Positions 1 to 8,486 of a stretch of 64,000 nucleotides of DNA are shown here, piece after piece. Under the pieces are notes generated by a model, which did not search any database, had not been told where the DNA came from, and saw nothing but the letters and a program-made list of their open reading frames with translations. A program made the translations under genes and the position numbers. This DNA comes from CAMDPA01 sp964574325 (GTDB taxonomy: Bacteria; Pseudomonadota; Alphaproteobacteria; Rhizobiales; Hyphomicrobiaceae), in the NCBI GenBank assembly GCA_964574325.1, contig CAZNMY010000018.1, forward strand, positions 12,318 to 76,317, read 5' to 3'. How positions within the stretch are numbered: position 1 is the first letter of the stretch; every line of letters begins with the position of its first letter.

Positions 1-222
1 CCCCTCATCAGCGAGAATACCGATGGCTTGGCGAACCGTGACGCGGGCGACATCGAACTGCCTCATCAGCACCTCGATCGACGGCAGAACGGTGCCGGCC
101 CCCCATTCGCCCTTGTCGACGCGCTGACGGAACAGGTCGGCAAGCTGCACATACCGTGGAATCGGCGCAGATCCGAAGATCGGGTGGCTCGTCTGTTTCA
201 TGTGGCCCGGCGTCAAGTTCAT
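1..222 (-). CDS. GntR family transcriptional regulator (N-terminal part, runs off left edge)
   Basis: Reading the minus strand gives an open frame to the window edge with a GntR winged helix-turn-helix: after a short leader come PIPRYVQLADLFRQRV, then GTVLPSIEVLMRQFDVARVT and VRQAIGILADEG. This is the standard GntR order (helix 1, the LPS..L....V.R.TVR recognition part), and the PRYVQL opening resembles the HutC/UTRA subgroup. The effector domain is outside the window. The start is either the ATG at 222 (adjacent AGGA is too close to be ideal) or the in-frame ATG at 201. It is divergent from the GMC oxidoreductase operon, and two matching palindromes lie between them, so it probably represses that operon and itself. 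Family is secure; effector unknown. Confidence 0.85.
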   Translation of the reverse strand, partial: MNLTPGHMKQTSHPIFGSAPIPRYVQLADLFRQRVDKGEWGAGTVLPSIEVLMRQFDVARVTVRQAIGILADEG

Positions 223-246
223 CCTGTCATGGCTCGTGGCTCAACG

Positions 247-268
247 AACATCCTATATATAGAATGTT
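247..268. promoter_or_regulatory. 22-bp palindrome, probable GntR operator copy 1
   Basis: AACATCCTATATATAGAATGTT is a near-perfect palindrome (AACAT...ATGTT arms, AT-rich centre) in an otherwise GC-rich region. It matches a second copy 29 bp downstream. It lies between the divergent gntR-type gene and the GMC oxidoreductase gene. Assignment to the GntR protein is an inference from position. Confidence 0.7.
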
Positions 269-275
269 TGACTCG

Positions 276-297
276 AACGTTCTATAGATAGTATGTT
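276..297. promoter_or_regulatory. 22-bp palindrome, probable GntR operator copy 2, overlapping the promoter
   Basis: AACGTTCTATAGATAGTATGTT shares the consensus AAC-T-CTATA-ATAG-A-GTT with copy 1. A possible plus-strand promoter (TTGACT at 268-273, TATGTT at 292-297, 18-bp spacer) overlaps both palindromes, which suits repression by occlusion. The promoter assignment is weaker than the palindrome itself. Confidence 0.65.
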
Positions 298-321
298 TAA
301 AATGTTTGAGCCAGAACTTCA

Positions 322-2001
322 ATGGCATCGTCGCCAAGCAGGGGACAGCGGGTCTTGACGACCAGAGGCTACGATTACATCGTCGTCGGTGCCGGCTCGG
401 CGGGCTGCGTGCTCGCGAACCGGCTGTCGGCCGACCCTGCCTGCAACGTGCTTCTACTCGAGGCGGGCGGTCCGGACCGGAACTTCTGGCTCAAGCTGCC
501 GGTCGGCTACTTCAAGACGATCTACGACGAGCGCTTCTCTCGCATCTTCGAGACCGAGCCATGCGAGGGCACGGCGGGTCGCGTCATAGCTTGGCCGCGC
601 GGCCGCATCATCGGCGGCTCGAGTTCGATCAACGGACTGATCTTCATTCGTGGCCAGAACGAGGACTTCGACGACTGGGAGCGGCTCGGCGCAAAAGGGT
701 GGAGCGCACGGGACGTGCTGCCGCACTTCAAGCGACTGGAGCGATACAACGGTGCACCATCGCAACACCGGGGCGCCCTGGGAGAGCTCGACGTATCCGA
801 TCTCAGGAACGACCATCCTTGCTGCAATGCCTGGCTCGAGGCAGCCGTGCAGTACGGTCTGCCGCGCAATTCCGACTTCAACAGTGCAAGCACATACGGC
901 GTCGGCGCCTATCAGCTCTCGATCGGCAGCCGCTGGCGGGCGAGCGCGTCGGCGGCCTTCCTCCGCCCGATCGGACATCGCAGGAACCTGACAGTCGTCA
1001 CCCGCGCGCACGCCACGCGCATCGTACTCGATGGTACGCGGGCTGCGGGTATCGAGTACGTCGCTGACGACCGGTCCCACATGGCGCGGGCCGACCGCGA
1101 GGTGATCCTCTCGGCCGGCGCATTGCAGTCGCCGCAGGTACTGCAGCTCTCCGGCATCGGCGATGCCGACCACCTCAGGCGCATCGGGATCGCACCCGTC
1201 GTCGATCTGCCCGGCGTTGGAGCCAATCTGCAGGACCACTATCAAGTGCGGTCGATCTTGCGGCTGAAGCGCAAGACTTCGCTCAACAACGATGTGCGCA
1301 ATCCACTCAAACTCGCGAGCATGGGCCTCGACTGGCTACTGCGTGGCCGCGGCCCGTTGACCGTCGGCGCGGGACAGGTCGGCGGCGGGGCCATGACGAA
1401 GTTCGCGAAGCCCGGCAGGCCCGACATCCAGCTCTTGGTCATGCCGCTGTCGGTCGACAAGCCGGGCGAACCGCTGCATGCTTTCCCCGGCTTCACCGCC
1501 GCGTTCTGGCAGTGTCACCCGGCCTCGCGCGGCCACGTGCGGATCCGCACCGCCGATCCGCTCGCACAGCCGGAAATTGCGCCCAACTACCTGGCCGAGG
1601 AAATCGACCGCAAGACGTCGATCGAGGGCGTGAAGCTGTTGCGCGACATCCACGAGCAGCCTGGTTTCCGCAAGTTGTGGGACATGGAAGTGCTGCCCGG
1701 CGTCTCCGTGCGCACCGATTCGGAAATTCTGGACTTCGTGCGCGCCAACGGCGGCACGGTGTTCCATCCCAGCGGCACGTGCCGCATGGGCGTCGACGAG
1801 ATGGCGGTGGTCGACCCGGATCTATGCGTGCGCGGCGTCACGGGGCTGCGCGTCGCGGACGCTTCCGTCATGCCGACGGTGGTGTCAGCCAACACCAATG
1901 CCGCGTGCCTCATGATCGGTGAGCACGCCGCAGACCGCATACTGCGCTCGACGAGCGATGCGCACGCGACCAGGAGCCTGGAGGTTGGGAGGAAAACATG
2001 A
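322..2001 (+). CDS. GMC family FAD-dependent oxidoreductase (choline dehydrogenase-like)
   Basis: This 559-residue protein has the glucose-methanol-choline oxidoreductase layout: the FAD-binding GAGSAGC motif at residues 23-29, the GGSSSINGL GMC signature near residue 97, FHPSGTCRMG near 481-490 carrying the active-site histidine, and a C-terminal SANTNAACLMIGEHAAD segment. Such enzymes oxidise primary or secondary alcohols with FAD; the substrate cannot be read from sequence. The length is normal for the family. The start is uncertain because ATG 322 lacks a clear Shine-Dalgarno sequence and a TTG at 355 lies closer to the usual N-terminus. The stop overlaps the next gene by ATGA, indicating translational coupling. 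Control by the divergent GntR protein is likely. Confidence 0.9.
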   Translation: MASSPSRGQRVLTTRGYDYIVVGAGSAGCVLANRLSADPACNVLLLEAGGPDRNFWLKLPVGYFKTIYDERFSRIFETEPCEGTAGRVIAWPRGRIIGGSSSINGLIFIRGQNEDFDDWERLGAKGWSARDVLPHFKRLERYNGAPSQHRGALGELDVSDLRNDHPCCNAWLEAAVQYGLPRNSDFNSASTYGVGAYQLSIGSRWRASASAAFLRPIGHRRNLTVVTRAHATRIVLDGTRAAGIEYVADDRSHMARADREVILSAGALQSPQVLQLSGIGDADHLRRIGIAPVVDLPGVGANLQDHYQVRSILRLKRKTSLNNDVRNPLKLASMGLDWLLRGRGPLTVGAGQVGGGAMTKFAKPGRPDIQLLVMPLSVDKPGEPLHAFPGFTAAFWQCHPASRGHVRIRTADPLAQPEIAPNYLAEEIDRKTSIEGVKLLRDIHEQPGFRKLWDMEVLPGVSVRTDSEILDFVRANGGTVFHPSGTCRMGVDEMAVVDPDLCVRGVTGLRVADASVMPTVVSANTNAACLMIGEHAADRILRSTSDAHATRSLEVGRKT

Positions 2002-2993
2002 CGACACAGAAGAAGCTCTCGTTCTTATCGCTGGCACTATTGTCAGTTCAGGGGGGCGCGGCAGCGTTGGCGATCGCGCCTGATGCGCGCGCGCAAAGTT
2101 ATCCCGATCGCAACATCCGGGTGATCGTACCATGGCCGCCGGGCGGCCTCGTGGATATCGCCGCGCGCACCATAACCGACAAGGCCAAGGACGATCTCAA
2201 GCAGTCCTTCATCATCGAGAACCGGGCGGGAGCGGGAGGGGCGATCGGCGCCGCGGCCGTCGCCAAGGCTGATCCGGACGGCTATACGCTGATGTTCACG
2301 ACGTCCGGCCTCACCATGAACGCGTCGTTGGGCAAGGCGCCCTACGATGTCGTCCGCGACTTCACGCCAATCCTGCTCATTGCAAATGTCCCGCAGGTTC
2401 TCGTCACGCACAATGGTCTCAAGGTCAATTCCGTCGGCGACCTCATCGGATTGGCCAAAGCCAAGCCAGGTGAGATCACCTACGCGTCGGCAGGACTCGG
2501 CAGCCCCGCTCATTTCACAGCGGAGCTTTTTCGTCAGCTGGCCGGCATCAGTCTGATCCACGTGCCCTACAAGGGGGCGCCCGAGGCAATGAACGATCTC
2601 ATCGGCGAGCGCATCGCATTCCAGTTCACGAACGCAACCGTCGCCGTTCCGCAGGTGCAGGCGGGCAAGATCAAGGCGCTGGCGATCTCGAGCGAGAGAC
2701 GCTCAACGCTCATCCCTGCGGTACCGACCATGAAGGAGGCTGGCTTCGGCAACTTCAATGCCGACCAATGGCTTGGCGTTCTCGCGCCGGCCAGGACGCC
2801 GAAACTGGTGGTGGACACGATCTCGGCTGCGATGAAAAAAGCCCTGGGTAACGAGGACGTAAAATCCGTGCTCATCCGCAATGCCATGGAAATCGATCCG
2901 GCGAGCACGCCTGCGACCTTCGCCACGTTCCTGGAAAAGGACGCCAGGACGTGGGTCGACGTCGCCAAATCCGCCAAACTTCGTGCCAACTGA
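1998..2993 (+). CDS. Bug/TctC family tripartite tricarboxylate transporter substrate-binding protein
   Basis: The 331-residue product starts with a Sec signal peptide ending near DARAQSYP and continues with the Bug-family blocks VPWPPGGLVDIAART, IENRAGAGGAIGA, KADPDGYTLMF, VPYKGAPEAMNDLI and a terminal AKLRAN. Bug proteins are periplasmic receptors for small carboxylates and similar molecules. TctA/TctB membrane partners are not in this window, so the receptor is an orphan here. It overlaps the GMC gene by 4 nt and is 3 nt from the sulfatase remnant, so the three form one transcription unit for taking up and oxidising an unknown, possibly sulfated, compound. Two more Bug genes occur at 34214 and 37042. 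Confidence 0.93.
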   Translation: MTTQKKLSFLSLALLSVQGGAAALAIAPDARAQSYPDRNIRVIVPWPPGGLVDIAARTITDKAKDDLKQSFIIENRAGAGGAIGAAAVAKADPDGYTLMFTTSGLTMNASLGKAPYDVVRDFTPILLIANVPQVLVTHNGLKVNSVGDLIGLAKAKPGEITYASAGLGSPAHFTAELFRQLAGISLIHVPYKGAPEAMNDLIGERIAFQFTNATVAVPQVQAGKIKALAISSERRSTLIPAVPTMKEAGFGNFNADQWLGVLAPARTPKLVVDTISAAMKKALGNEDVKSVLIRNAMEIDPASTPATFATFLEKDARTWVDVAKSAKLRAN

Positions 2994-2996
2994 TCG

Positions 2997-3770
2997 ATGA
3001 CCCGACCGAACATCATACTGATCATGACCGACCAGCAGCGCGCCGATACGATCGGCGCGCTGGGGGCGGCCTGGATGCAGACGCCGCATCTCGACCGGCT
3101 GGTCCGCGAGGGCAACGCATTCACCGAATGTTTCGTCACGTCGCCGGTGTGCGTGGCCTCGCGCGCAAGCCTCTTCATGGGCAAGTATCCCCATGGCACG
3201 CAGGTCTTCTCGAATTTTCAGCCGTGGGAGCCGACCTGGGTGCGGTCGCTCGCCGACCATGGTTATCACTGCGTCAGCATCGGCAAGATGCACATCAACC
3301 CCTATGACGCGTCCGGCGGCTTTCACCAGCGGTTCGTCGTCGAGAACAAGGACCGGCCGTTGTTCCTGGAGGAGCGGGACCGAGCGATCTACGACGAATG
3401 GGACAAGGCATTGCACGTACGCGGCCTGACCAAGCCGTCGCGCTTCAACCGCCATGCCGCCGACCCGGAAGGCTACAAGCGTGCGCTCGGCGCATTCGCA
3501 TGGCACCTCGACGCCGACATGCATCCGGACAACTTCGTCGGCAACACGGCGTGCTGGTGGATCGCCCATCGGAAATCTCCCGATCCGTTGTTCCTTCAGA
3601 TCGGCTTCCCGGGCCCGCACCGACCCTACGATCCCGTGCCCGAGTGGCTCGAGCGGTATGCTCGACATCCCGGTGCCCTCGTCTTGGCCGGATTTTGGCG
3701 CGGCGCCCGTGCGGCACCTCTCGCACGGCTCACGAAGATTTTGATTTCGCGCATGCTGACCGACGGCTAA
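2997..3770 (+). pseudogene. Sulfatase, truncated and frame-disrupted remnant
   Basis: The first ~222 residues are a clear type I sulfatase: IILIMTDQQRAD (metal-binding Asp near residue 12), the formylglycine motif CVASR at 52-56 (Cys-X-Ala-X-Arg variant of CXPXR) and GFPGPHRPYDPVPEWLERY. After about 3660 homology leaves this frame: LDIPVPSSWPDFG continues in one shifted frame and HEDFDFAH in the other. The stop at 3770 gives 257 residues, about half the family length of 450-550, and the following gene starts at 3810, so the C-terminal half is gone. I infer at least two frameshifts plus a deletion. A sequencing error could explain the frameshifts but not the missing half. It is unlikely to be active. 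Confidence 0.75.
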
Positions 3771-3809
3771 CAGTAAGCGTGGTTCAGAAATGATCGGCGT
3801 CGATGGCAA

Positions 3810-4577
3810 ATGCTACCAGCAGTGAAATCGAGTGCCGCCGTCGGCATCATCTGCAAGACGCCCAAGATCGGCGCCAGTAAAACGCGCCTTGCGCCGATTC
3901 TCGGTTCCGAAGGCGCAGCAGAGCTTGCCGCAGCGTTTCTCAGCGATGTCGCAAGTGCGATCGAAGCGGTCCCCGAATGCGAGATGCGCCGCGGCTATGC
4001 CGTCTACGCGCCGGAAGGCTCCGAGGCCGAGTTGCGGCCGCTCCTGCCTGCATCATTCGGCCTGGTTTGCAGACGCGGTGCGACACTCGAGGGCGTTCTG
4101 CTGGGGGCGATGCAGGAGTTGCTGTTCGCCGGTCACGATTGCGTGATCCTGGTCAACGGCGACAGCCCGACGCTGCCACCGTCCACGATCTCCGCAGCGA
4201 TCGCGGCTCTGCGCCGTTCCGGTGATCGCGCCGTATTCGGCCCGGCGAGCGACGGCGGCTACTACCTGATCGGTCTCAAAGCCGCTCATGCGAACCTCTT
4301 TCGCGACATCCCCTGGAGTACCAGCCAGACGCTTGCCGTTACACTCGAGCGCGCGAAGGAATTGGGGCTGGAAGTCACTCGGTTGCCGATGTGGTACGAC
4401 ATCGACGACGAGGAGACCCTGCATCTCCTGATCTCTGATATCGAGGGCCGGCCGCTGCCCTTCGATCACGGCGACTTGCAGGGTGGTCCGGCGCGGGCGA
4501 CGCGGCGCTTTCTTGCTGCGCGTCCTCATCTGAAGGCAGGTCCCGATCGCGCCTCGCTTCAGCGTGTCACTCGATGA
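3810..4577 (+). CDS. DUF2064 / TIGR04282-type nucleotidyl-glycosyltransferase-like protein
   Basis: This 255-residue protein has the GT-A-like fold of the DUF2064 family: ICKTPKIGASKTRLAPILG near the N-terminus (nucleotide-binding loop), DCVILVNGDSPTLPPS near residue 110-125 and ASDGGYYLIGL near 147-157, then IPWSTSQTL. TIGR04282 members were named rSAM/selenodomain-associated transferase 1, later arsenosugar-biosynthesis glycosyltransferase, so the SelD fusion a few kb away is notable. It opens a four-gene operon and overlaps the next gene by ATGA. The start is the ATG at 3810; no strong Shine-Dalgarno sequence is visible. The family call is solid, but the substrate is unknown. Confidence 0.88.
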   Translation: MLPAVKSSAAVGIICKTPKIGASKTRLAPILGSEGAAELAAAFLSDVASAIEAVPECEMRRGYAVYAPEGSEAELRPLLPASFGLVCRRGATLEGVLLGAMQELLFAGHDCVILVNGDSPTLPPSTISAAIAALRRSGDRAVFGPASDGGYYLIGLKAAHANLFRDIPWSTSQTLAVTLERAKELGLEVTRLPMWYDIDDEETLHLLISDIEGRPLPFDHGDLQGGPARATRRFLAARPHLKAGPDRASLQRVTR

Positions 4578-5923
4578 ACGCGTCGGAACTACCGCACGAT
4601 CGGCAACGCCGGGGCGAAATCGAACTCGCGATTATTGGCGTCGGAGTCGTGGCACTTGCAGCGATCGGCCCGACATTGAACATGAAGCTCGGCGGGATGG
4701 CCTTCTGGGCGATCATGGCGCTCAGCGCCGCCGCAGCAGCATGGGCGATATCTGCCTCCGAAAGGATCGACGGTCGCAGGGCGCTCATCATCATCGCGGT
4801 TGTGGCTCTCGCGATGCGTCTCGTGCAGCTACCCGTCGCGCCTTATCTCTCCGACGATATCTATCGCTACATCTGGGACGGCAGGGTGCAGGCGGCGGGC
4901 ATCAACCCTTACCGTTATATACCGATGGCTCCGGAAGTAGCGCACCTGCGCGATGCCGCGATCTTTCCGAAGATCAATCGAGCCGATTACGCGCCGACCA
5001 TCTATCCACCGACCGCTCAGATGTTCTTCTGGCTGGTGACGCGATTGAGCGAGAGCGTGCTCGCGATGAAGCTTGCCCTTCTCGCATGCGAAGGGGTGAC
5101 CATCGCGGCGACGTTCACCATCCTGTCCCGGCTTGGATTGCCGGGCACGCGCATCGTGGCAGTCGCGTGGCATCCGCTCCAAGTCTGGGAGATCGCCGGC
5201 AGCGGTCACGTCGACGCCCTGATGTGCGCGCTCTTCATGGCGGCCGTAGCCGTCTATCTCGGCGGACGCACATCGGCAGCAGGCGTGCTGGCGACGATGG
5301 CCGCGCTGGTCAAGCCGACCGCACTGCTGGCACTGCCGGTATTCTGGCGGCCATGGCGCATCTGGCTGCCGATACTGTTCCTGGTGACGATGGGCGTGCT
5401 TTACGCACCCTATCTTGCCGTCGGTTGGAAGGTGCTGGGATTCCTGCCCGCCTATGTTGCCGAGGAGGGGTTGGACAAGGGCTATGGCTTCAGGCTGGTG
5501 ATGATCGTCTACCAGATCTTCGGCGTCGTACCCTATGTCGACAAGATCTACGCGGGCTTGTTCGCGTGCGTGATGGTCGCCCTCGCCTTGCTCGCAGGCT
5601 TTCGCCGCGACCGCTCGCCTGCCGCCACGATCGCTGCACTCGCCGTGATCGTATGCGTATTCCTGGTACTGCTGACCCCGCACTTCCCCTGGTACTACCT
5701 GGTGGCCGTGCCATTCCTCGCCGTCTATCCGTGGTCCTGGACGCTGTGGGTCATCACCGTTGCCGGCGTGTTGACCTACAACGAGATACCCAACGACATC
5801 CTGCCCTCCTACATCCACCTGATGATGGTTTTCAACACCATGGTTCTCGTCGCCGTGGTTCGTGACGTCCACCGGATCCGAACAACACCGGGCCTTTTCC
5901 CCAAGGGAGCACTATCGCCATGA
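4574..5923 (+). CDS. Multi-spanning membrane glycosyltransferase (GT87/DUF2029-like)
   Basis: The 449-residue product is mostly hydrophobic, with roughly ten to twelve membrane segments from residue 18 to 430. It carries the loop LSDDIYRYIWDGRVQAAGIN and PYRYIP near residues 95-118, a GT-C hallmark with acidic catalytic residues seen in polyprenol-phosphate-dependent mannosyltransferases, followed by YPPTAQ. Such enzymes move sugars from a lipid carrier on the outer face of the inner membrane. It overlaps both neighbours by 4 nt (ATGA on each side), so it is coupled to the DUF2064 transferase and the radical SAM protein. Donor and acceptor cannot be deduced from the sequence. Confidence 0.82.
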   Translation: MNASELPHDRQRRGEIELAIIGVGVVALAAIGPTLNMKLGGMAFWAIMALSAAAAAWAISASERIDGRRALIIIAVVALAMRLVQLPVAPYLSDDIYRYIWDGRVQAAGINPYRYIPMAPEVAHLRDAAIFPKINRADYAPTIYPPTAQMFFWLVTRLSESVLAMKLALLACEGVTIAATFTILSRLGLPGTRIVAVAWHPLQVWEIAGSGHVDALMCALFMAAVAVYLGGRTSAAGVLATMAALVKPTALLALPVFWRPWRIWLPILFLVTMGVLYAPYLAVGWKVLGFLPAYVAEEGLDKGYGFRLVMIVYQIFGVVPYVDKIYAGLFACVMVALALLAGFRRDRSPAATIAALAVIVCVFLVLLTPHFPWYYLVAVPFLAVYPWSWTLWVITVAGVLTYNEIPNDILPSYIHLMMVFNTMVLVAVVRDVHRIRTTPGLFPKGALSP

Positions 5924-6987
5924 CCGTGGCCCCGCCGACAGTCCGAGCCGTCGATCCGCGTCGCTACCACGAAGCCGCTGACCCGGCCTTCGCGCCGATC
6001 GCCCAGCAGCCGCCCGTCTGCCTCTACCTCGAGACGACCAATCGCTGCAATCTGCTGTGCACCACCTGCCCGCGCACCTACGAGGAGCTCGAGCCACCGG
6101 CCGACATGAGTTGGGAGTTGTTCACGGGGATTGTCGATCAGGTGCCGAACCTCGCCCGCGCGGTGCTGCACGGCGTCGGCGAGCCGATGCTGGTGAAAGA
6201 GCTGCCCCGCATGGTGCGCTATCTGAAGGATCGCGGGGTCTATGTCTTGTTCAACACGAACGGCACCGTGCTGTCGGCCAAGAAGGGCCGCGAGATGTGC
6301 GATAGTGGACTGGACGAGTTGCGCGTGTCGCTCGACGCCGCCGATGCCAAGACGTTCAAGCTGATCCGCGGTCGCGACTACTTCAACCGCATCGTTCGCA
6401 ACGTCAGAGCTTTCGTCGAGATGCAGCAGCGGGAGGGGCTCGAGCTGCCCAAGGTCTCGCTGTGGCTGACCGGGCTGAAGGAGACGCTCGATACGCTGCC
6501 TCAATTCGTGCGCATCGCCCACGACATCGGCGTGAAGGAAGTCTACCTTCAGCGCCTCGTCTATTTCGAGCAAGATGCCATCGGCATGGCGCGTCCCGAT
6601 CAGGCGTTGTTCGAGAGGCTCGACCGGGAGGAGACAGCGCAGATCGAAGCGGCCGAAGCCGAAGCGAAATCACTCGGCATCATGTTCAGTGCGTCCGGCG
6701 CCACGGAGCCGGGCACCAGCGTCAAGCGTGCGACCGATGCCTCGCCGTGGTCTTTGTGCCGCCGGCCCTGGTCGTTGATGTATTTCACGGCGAATGGCCG
6801 GGCGCTGCCGTGCTGCATCGCGCCGTTCTCGCAGCGCGGCTACGAGCACTACACGCTGGGCGATGCCACGCAGCAGACCCTGGCCGAGATCTGGAACGGG
6901 CCGGCCTATAAGTCGTTCAGGGAAGGTCTCAAGTCGAGCACACCTGCCGAGACCTGCAAGAGTTGCGGCCTCCGATGGAGCCTGTAG
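5920..6987 (+). CDS. Radical SAM/SPASM domain protein
   Basis: The radical SAM cluster motif CNLLCTTC (Cys 43, 47, 50; CX3CX2C) follows the strand CLYLETTNR, and GEPMLVKEL supplies the GGE-like SAM-binding loop. The C-terminal 70 residues hold further cysteines (SLCRRPW, LPCCIAPF, ETCKSCGL), the pattern of a SPASM-type auxiliary cluster region. Length is 355 residues. The enzyme should cleave SAM to the 5'-deoxyadenosyl radical; the substrate is unknown. It lies between a membrane glycosyltransferase (ATGA overlap) and a GT2 glycosyltransferase (13-nt overlap), which suggests modification of a glycan, lipid carrier or small molecule. I see no precursor-peptide gene next to it. Confidence 0.9.
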   Translation: MTVAPPTVRAVDPRRYHEAADPAFAPIAQQPPVCLYLETTNRCNLLCTTCPRTYEELEPPADMSWELFTGIVDQVPNLARAVLHGVGEPMLVKELPRMVRYLKDRGVYVLFNTNGTVLSAKKGREMCDSGLDELRVSLDAADAKTFKLIRGRDYFNRIVRNVRAFVEMQQREGLELPKVSLWLTGLKETLDTLPQFVRIAHDIGVKEVYLQRLVYFEQDAIGMARPDQALFERLDREETAQIEAAEAEAKSLGIMFSASGATEPGTSVKRATDASPWSLCRRPWSLMYFTANGRALPCCIAPFSQRGYEHYTLGDATQQTLAEIWNGPAYKSFREGLKSSTPAETCKSCGLRWSL

Positions 6988-7703
6988 GCGTCGGCGCGTC
7001 GCCGGGAGGCAGGGTTGGTGCGGTGGTGCCGGTTCTCGACGAAGAGGACGCGATCACCGGCGTGGTCGCGGGCCTTCAGGCGAACGGCGTCGACATCGTC
7101 GTCGTCGTCGACGGGGATTCCAAGGACCGTACCGTCGAGCGGGCGCGCGCTGCCGGCGCGCATGTCGTCGTCGAGCCGAGGCGCGGCTACGGCCGTGCGA
7201 TGATGACCGGCATCGACGCGTTGCCCGGCGATGTTTCGATCGTGCTGTTCTTCGATGGCGACGGGACCGACCGGACGGAGCTGGTGCCGCAGGTGCTCGC
7301 TCCCATTCGCGACGGCAGCGCCGATTTCTCGATGGGTTCGCGGCTCCGGGGCGAGCGGGAAGGCGGCAGCCTCGGCGCGGCGCAGGTCATGGCGGGCCAT
7401 GTGGCCGGCTTGCTCATCCGCCTGTTCTACGGTGTGCGCTTTACCGACATGTCGCCGTTTCGCGCGCTGAGGCTCGAGACGCTAGGCCGCCTCGGCATGA
7501 GCGAAGAGTCATTCGGTTGGAACCTCGAGATGCAGATGCGTGTCGCGGAGGAACGACTCCGCGTCGTCGAGATCCCCGTCGGCCAGCGTCGGCGACAGGG
7601 CGGCGTGTCGAAGGTCTCCGGGGATCCGCGCATTGCTGTCCGCGCGGCGTGGATCATCTCCCGCACGTTCGCCCGGCTGGCGTGGTCTCTGGGCCGCAAA
7701 TAG
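6975..7703 (+). CDS. Family 2 glycosyltransferase
   Basis: After a short leader, GRVGAVVPVLDEEDAI begins a GT-A domain, with the nucleotide-sugar motifs VVDGDSKDRT and FFDGDGTDR (DXD-like) and GSRLRGEREGG. The end region (DMSPFRALR, FGWNLEMQMR, EIPVGQRRRQGGVSKVSG) matches DPM1-like and TIGR04283-like GT2 enzymes. At 242 residues it is of normal length with no C-terminal membrane anchor. I chose the ATG at 6975; the frame also opens at a TTG at 6963. It overlaps the radical SAM gene and ends the operon, 120 bp before the convergent SelD operon. TIGR04283 (transferase 2) often accompanies TIGR04282, but membership needs a profile search. Confidence 0.87.
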   Translation: MEPVGVGASPGGRVGAVVPVLDEEDAITGVVAGLQANGVDIVVVVDGDSKDRTVERARAAGAHVVVEPRRGYGRAMMTGIDALPGDVSIVLFFDGDGTDRTELVPQVLAPIRDGSADFSMGSRLRGEREGGSLGAAQVMAGHVAGLLIRLFYGVRFTDMSPFRALRLETLGRLGMSEESFGWNLEMQMRVAEERLRVVEIPVGQRRRQGGVSKVSGDPRIAVRAAWIISRTFARLAWSLGRK

Positions 7704-7710
7704 AGCAGTA

Positions 7711-7750
7711 TCCGACCGGCGAACCGCTGAAGCGGTTCGGTCTGGTCGGA
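7711..7750. terminator. Nested hairpin between convergent operons
   Basis: TCCGACC (7711) pairs with GGTCGGA (ending 7750), and inside it GAACCGCT pairs with AGCGGTTC with a 2-nt loop. There is no T-run, so it is not a classical intrinsic terminator. Its position between two converging operons fits a bidirectional stop or transcript-end stabiliser. Confidence 0.5.
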
Positions 7751-7823
7751 TGCTGTTCGAGACGCTGCAGCCCATACTCGGTGCATTCGGAACTGGCCAC
7801 GCGCCGATTGGCGTTCGCGTGCC

Positions 7824-8486
7824 TCAAGACACCCGGCGATAGAGGTCTCCGAGCGTGCTGCCCGGTGCAAACATGCCTTCCTTCGCTTTGCGCAAGATCG
7901 CATCGAGACCGAGGCTGCGGCCCGCGGCGTGAATGACGAAGAAGCCCTGGACGAAGATCAGGAAAAAGAACAGCCACGGCCATTCGGCCGGATGGCGGTA
8001 GAGACCGAGATAGAGGTGGAAGGCGAACGCCATGCCGATCACGGCGAACAGTCTCACACCGAAGCCCAGGATGAACGAGGCGGCCATGGCGACCTCGATG
8101 AAGAACACCTTCATGTTCATGATCGTGAGGATCGGCTGCGTCTGGTAGATGTTGACGACGACCCACCGATGCAGGTCGAACGCCGCATGGATCTTCATCT
8201 GATCGACCCAGTACGGAAAGCCCGCCGACAGCGGCAGCGGCAGCTTCCACACCGAGCCCTCGAACCACATCACGCCGATCATCACGCGCATGAACCACGT
8301 CGCGAGGTGCTCGGCCGTGCGCTGTGAGGGATCCTCGGTCCAGTTCTTGCGCGCAATCCAGATACCGGCTGCAAGCAGGATATAGAACAGCGGCACCATG
8401 AAGATGCTCTGGAACCCGGCCTCCTGGTGGAACGAGCTGGTGCCGGTCAGAAATGCCCAGGCCTCATTGAGCGGGTTCGTGCGCAT
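7824..8486 (-). CDS. DoxX-like membrane protein, last gene of the SelD operon
   Basis: The 220-residue product has about four to five hydrophobic segments (MVPLFYILLAAGIWIA, VFFIEVAMAASFILGFGVRL, MAFAFHLYLGLY, WLFFFLIFVQGFFVI) and resembles DoxX/DoxD-type membrane proteins related to the thiosulfate:quinone oxidoreductase small subunit. The start is fixed by a strong AAGGAG ten bases before the ATG at 8486; that ATG lies within the end of the SelD-fusion gene (23-nt overlap), so the two are translationally coupled. The pairing suggests a membrane redox step on sulfur or selenium species feeding or draining electrons from the quinone pool, but this is inference. Confidence 0.8.
   Translation of the reverse strand: MRTNPLNEAWAFLTGTSSFHQEAGFQSIFMVPLFYILLAAGIWIARKNWTEDPSQRTAEHLATWFMRVMIGVMWFEGSVWKLPLPLSAGFPYWVDQMKIHAAFDLHRWVVVNIYQTQPILTIMNMKVFFIEVAMAASFILGFGVRLFAVIGMAFAFHLYLGLYRHPAEWPWLFFFLIFVQGFFVIHAAGRSLGLDAILRKAKEGMFAPGSTLGDLYRRVS

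Noticed and set aside
7509..7823. Continuation of the DoxX frame past its TGA as a selenocysteine read-through
   Set aside because: The stop is followed by a frame without membrane or enzyme character, no SECIS-like hairpin is obvious right after the TGA, and the protein is full-length at the stop.
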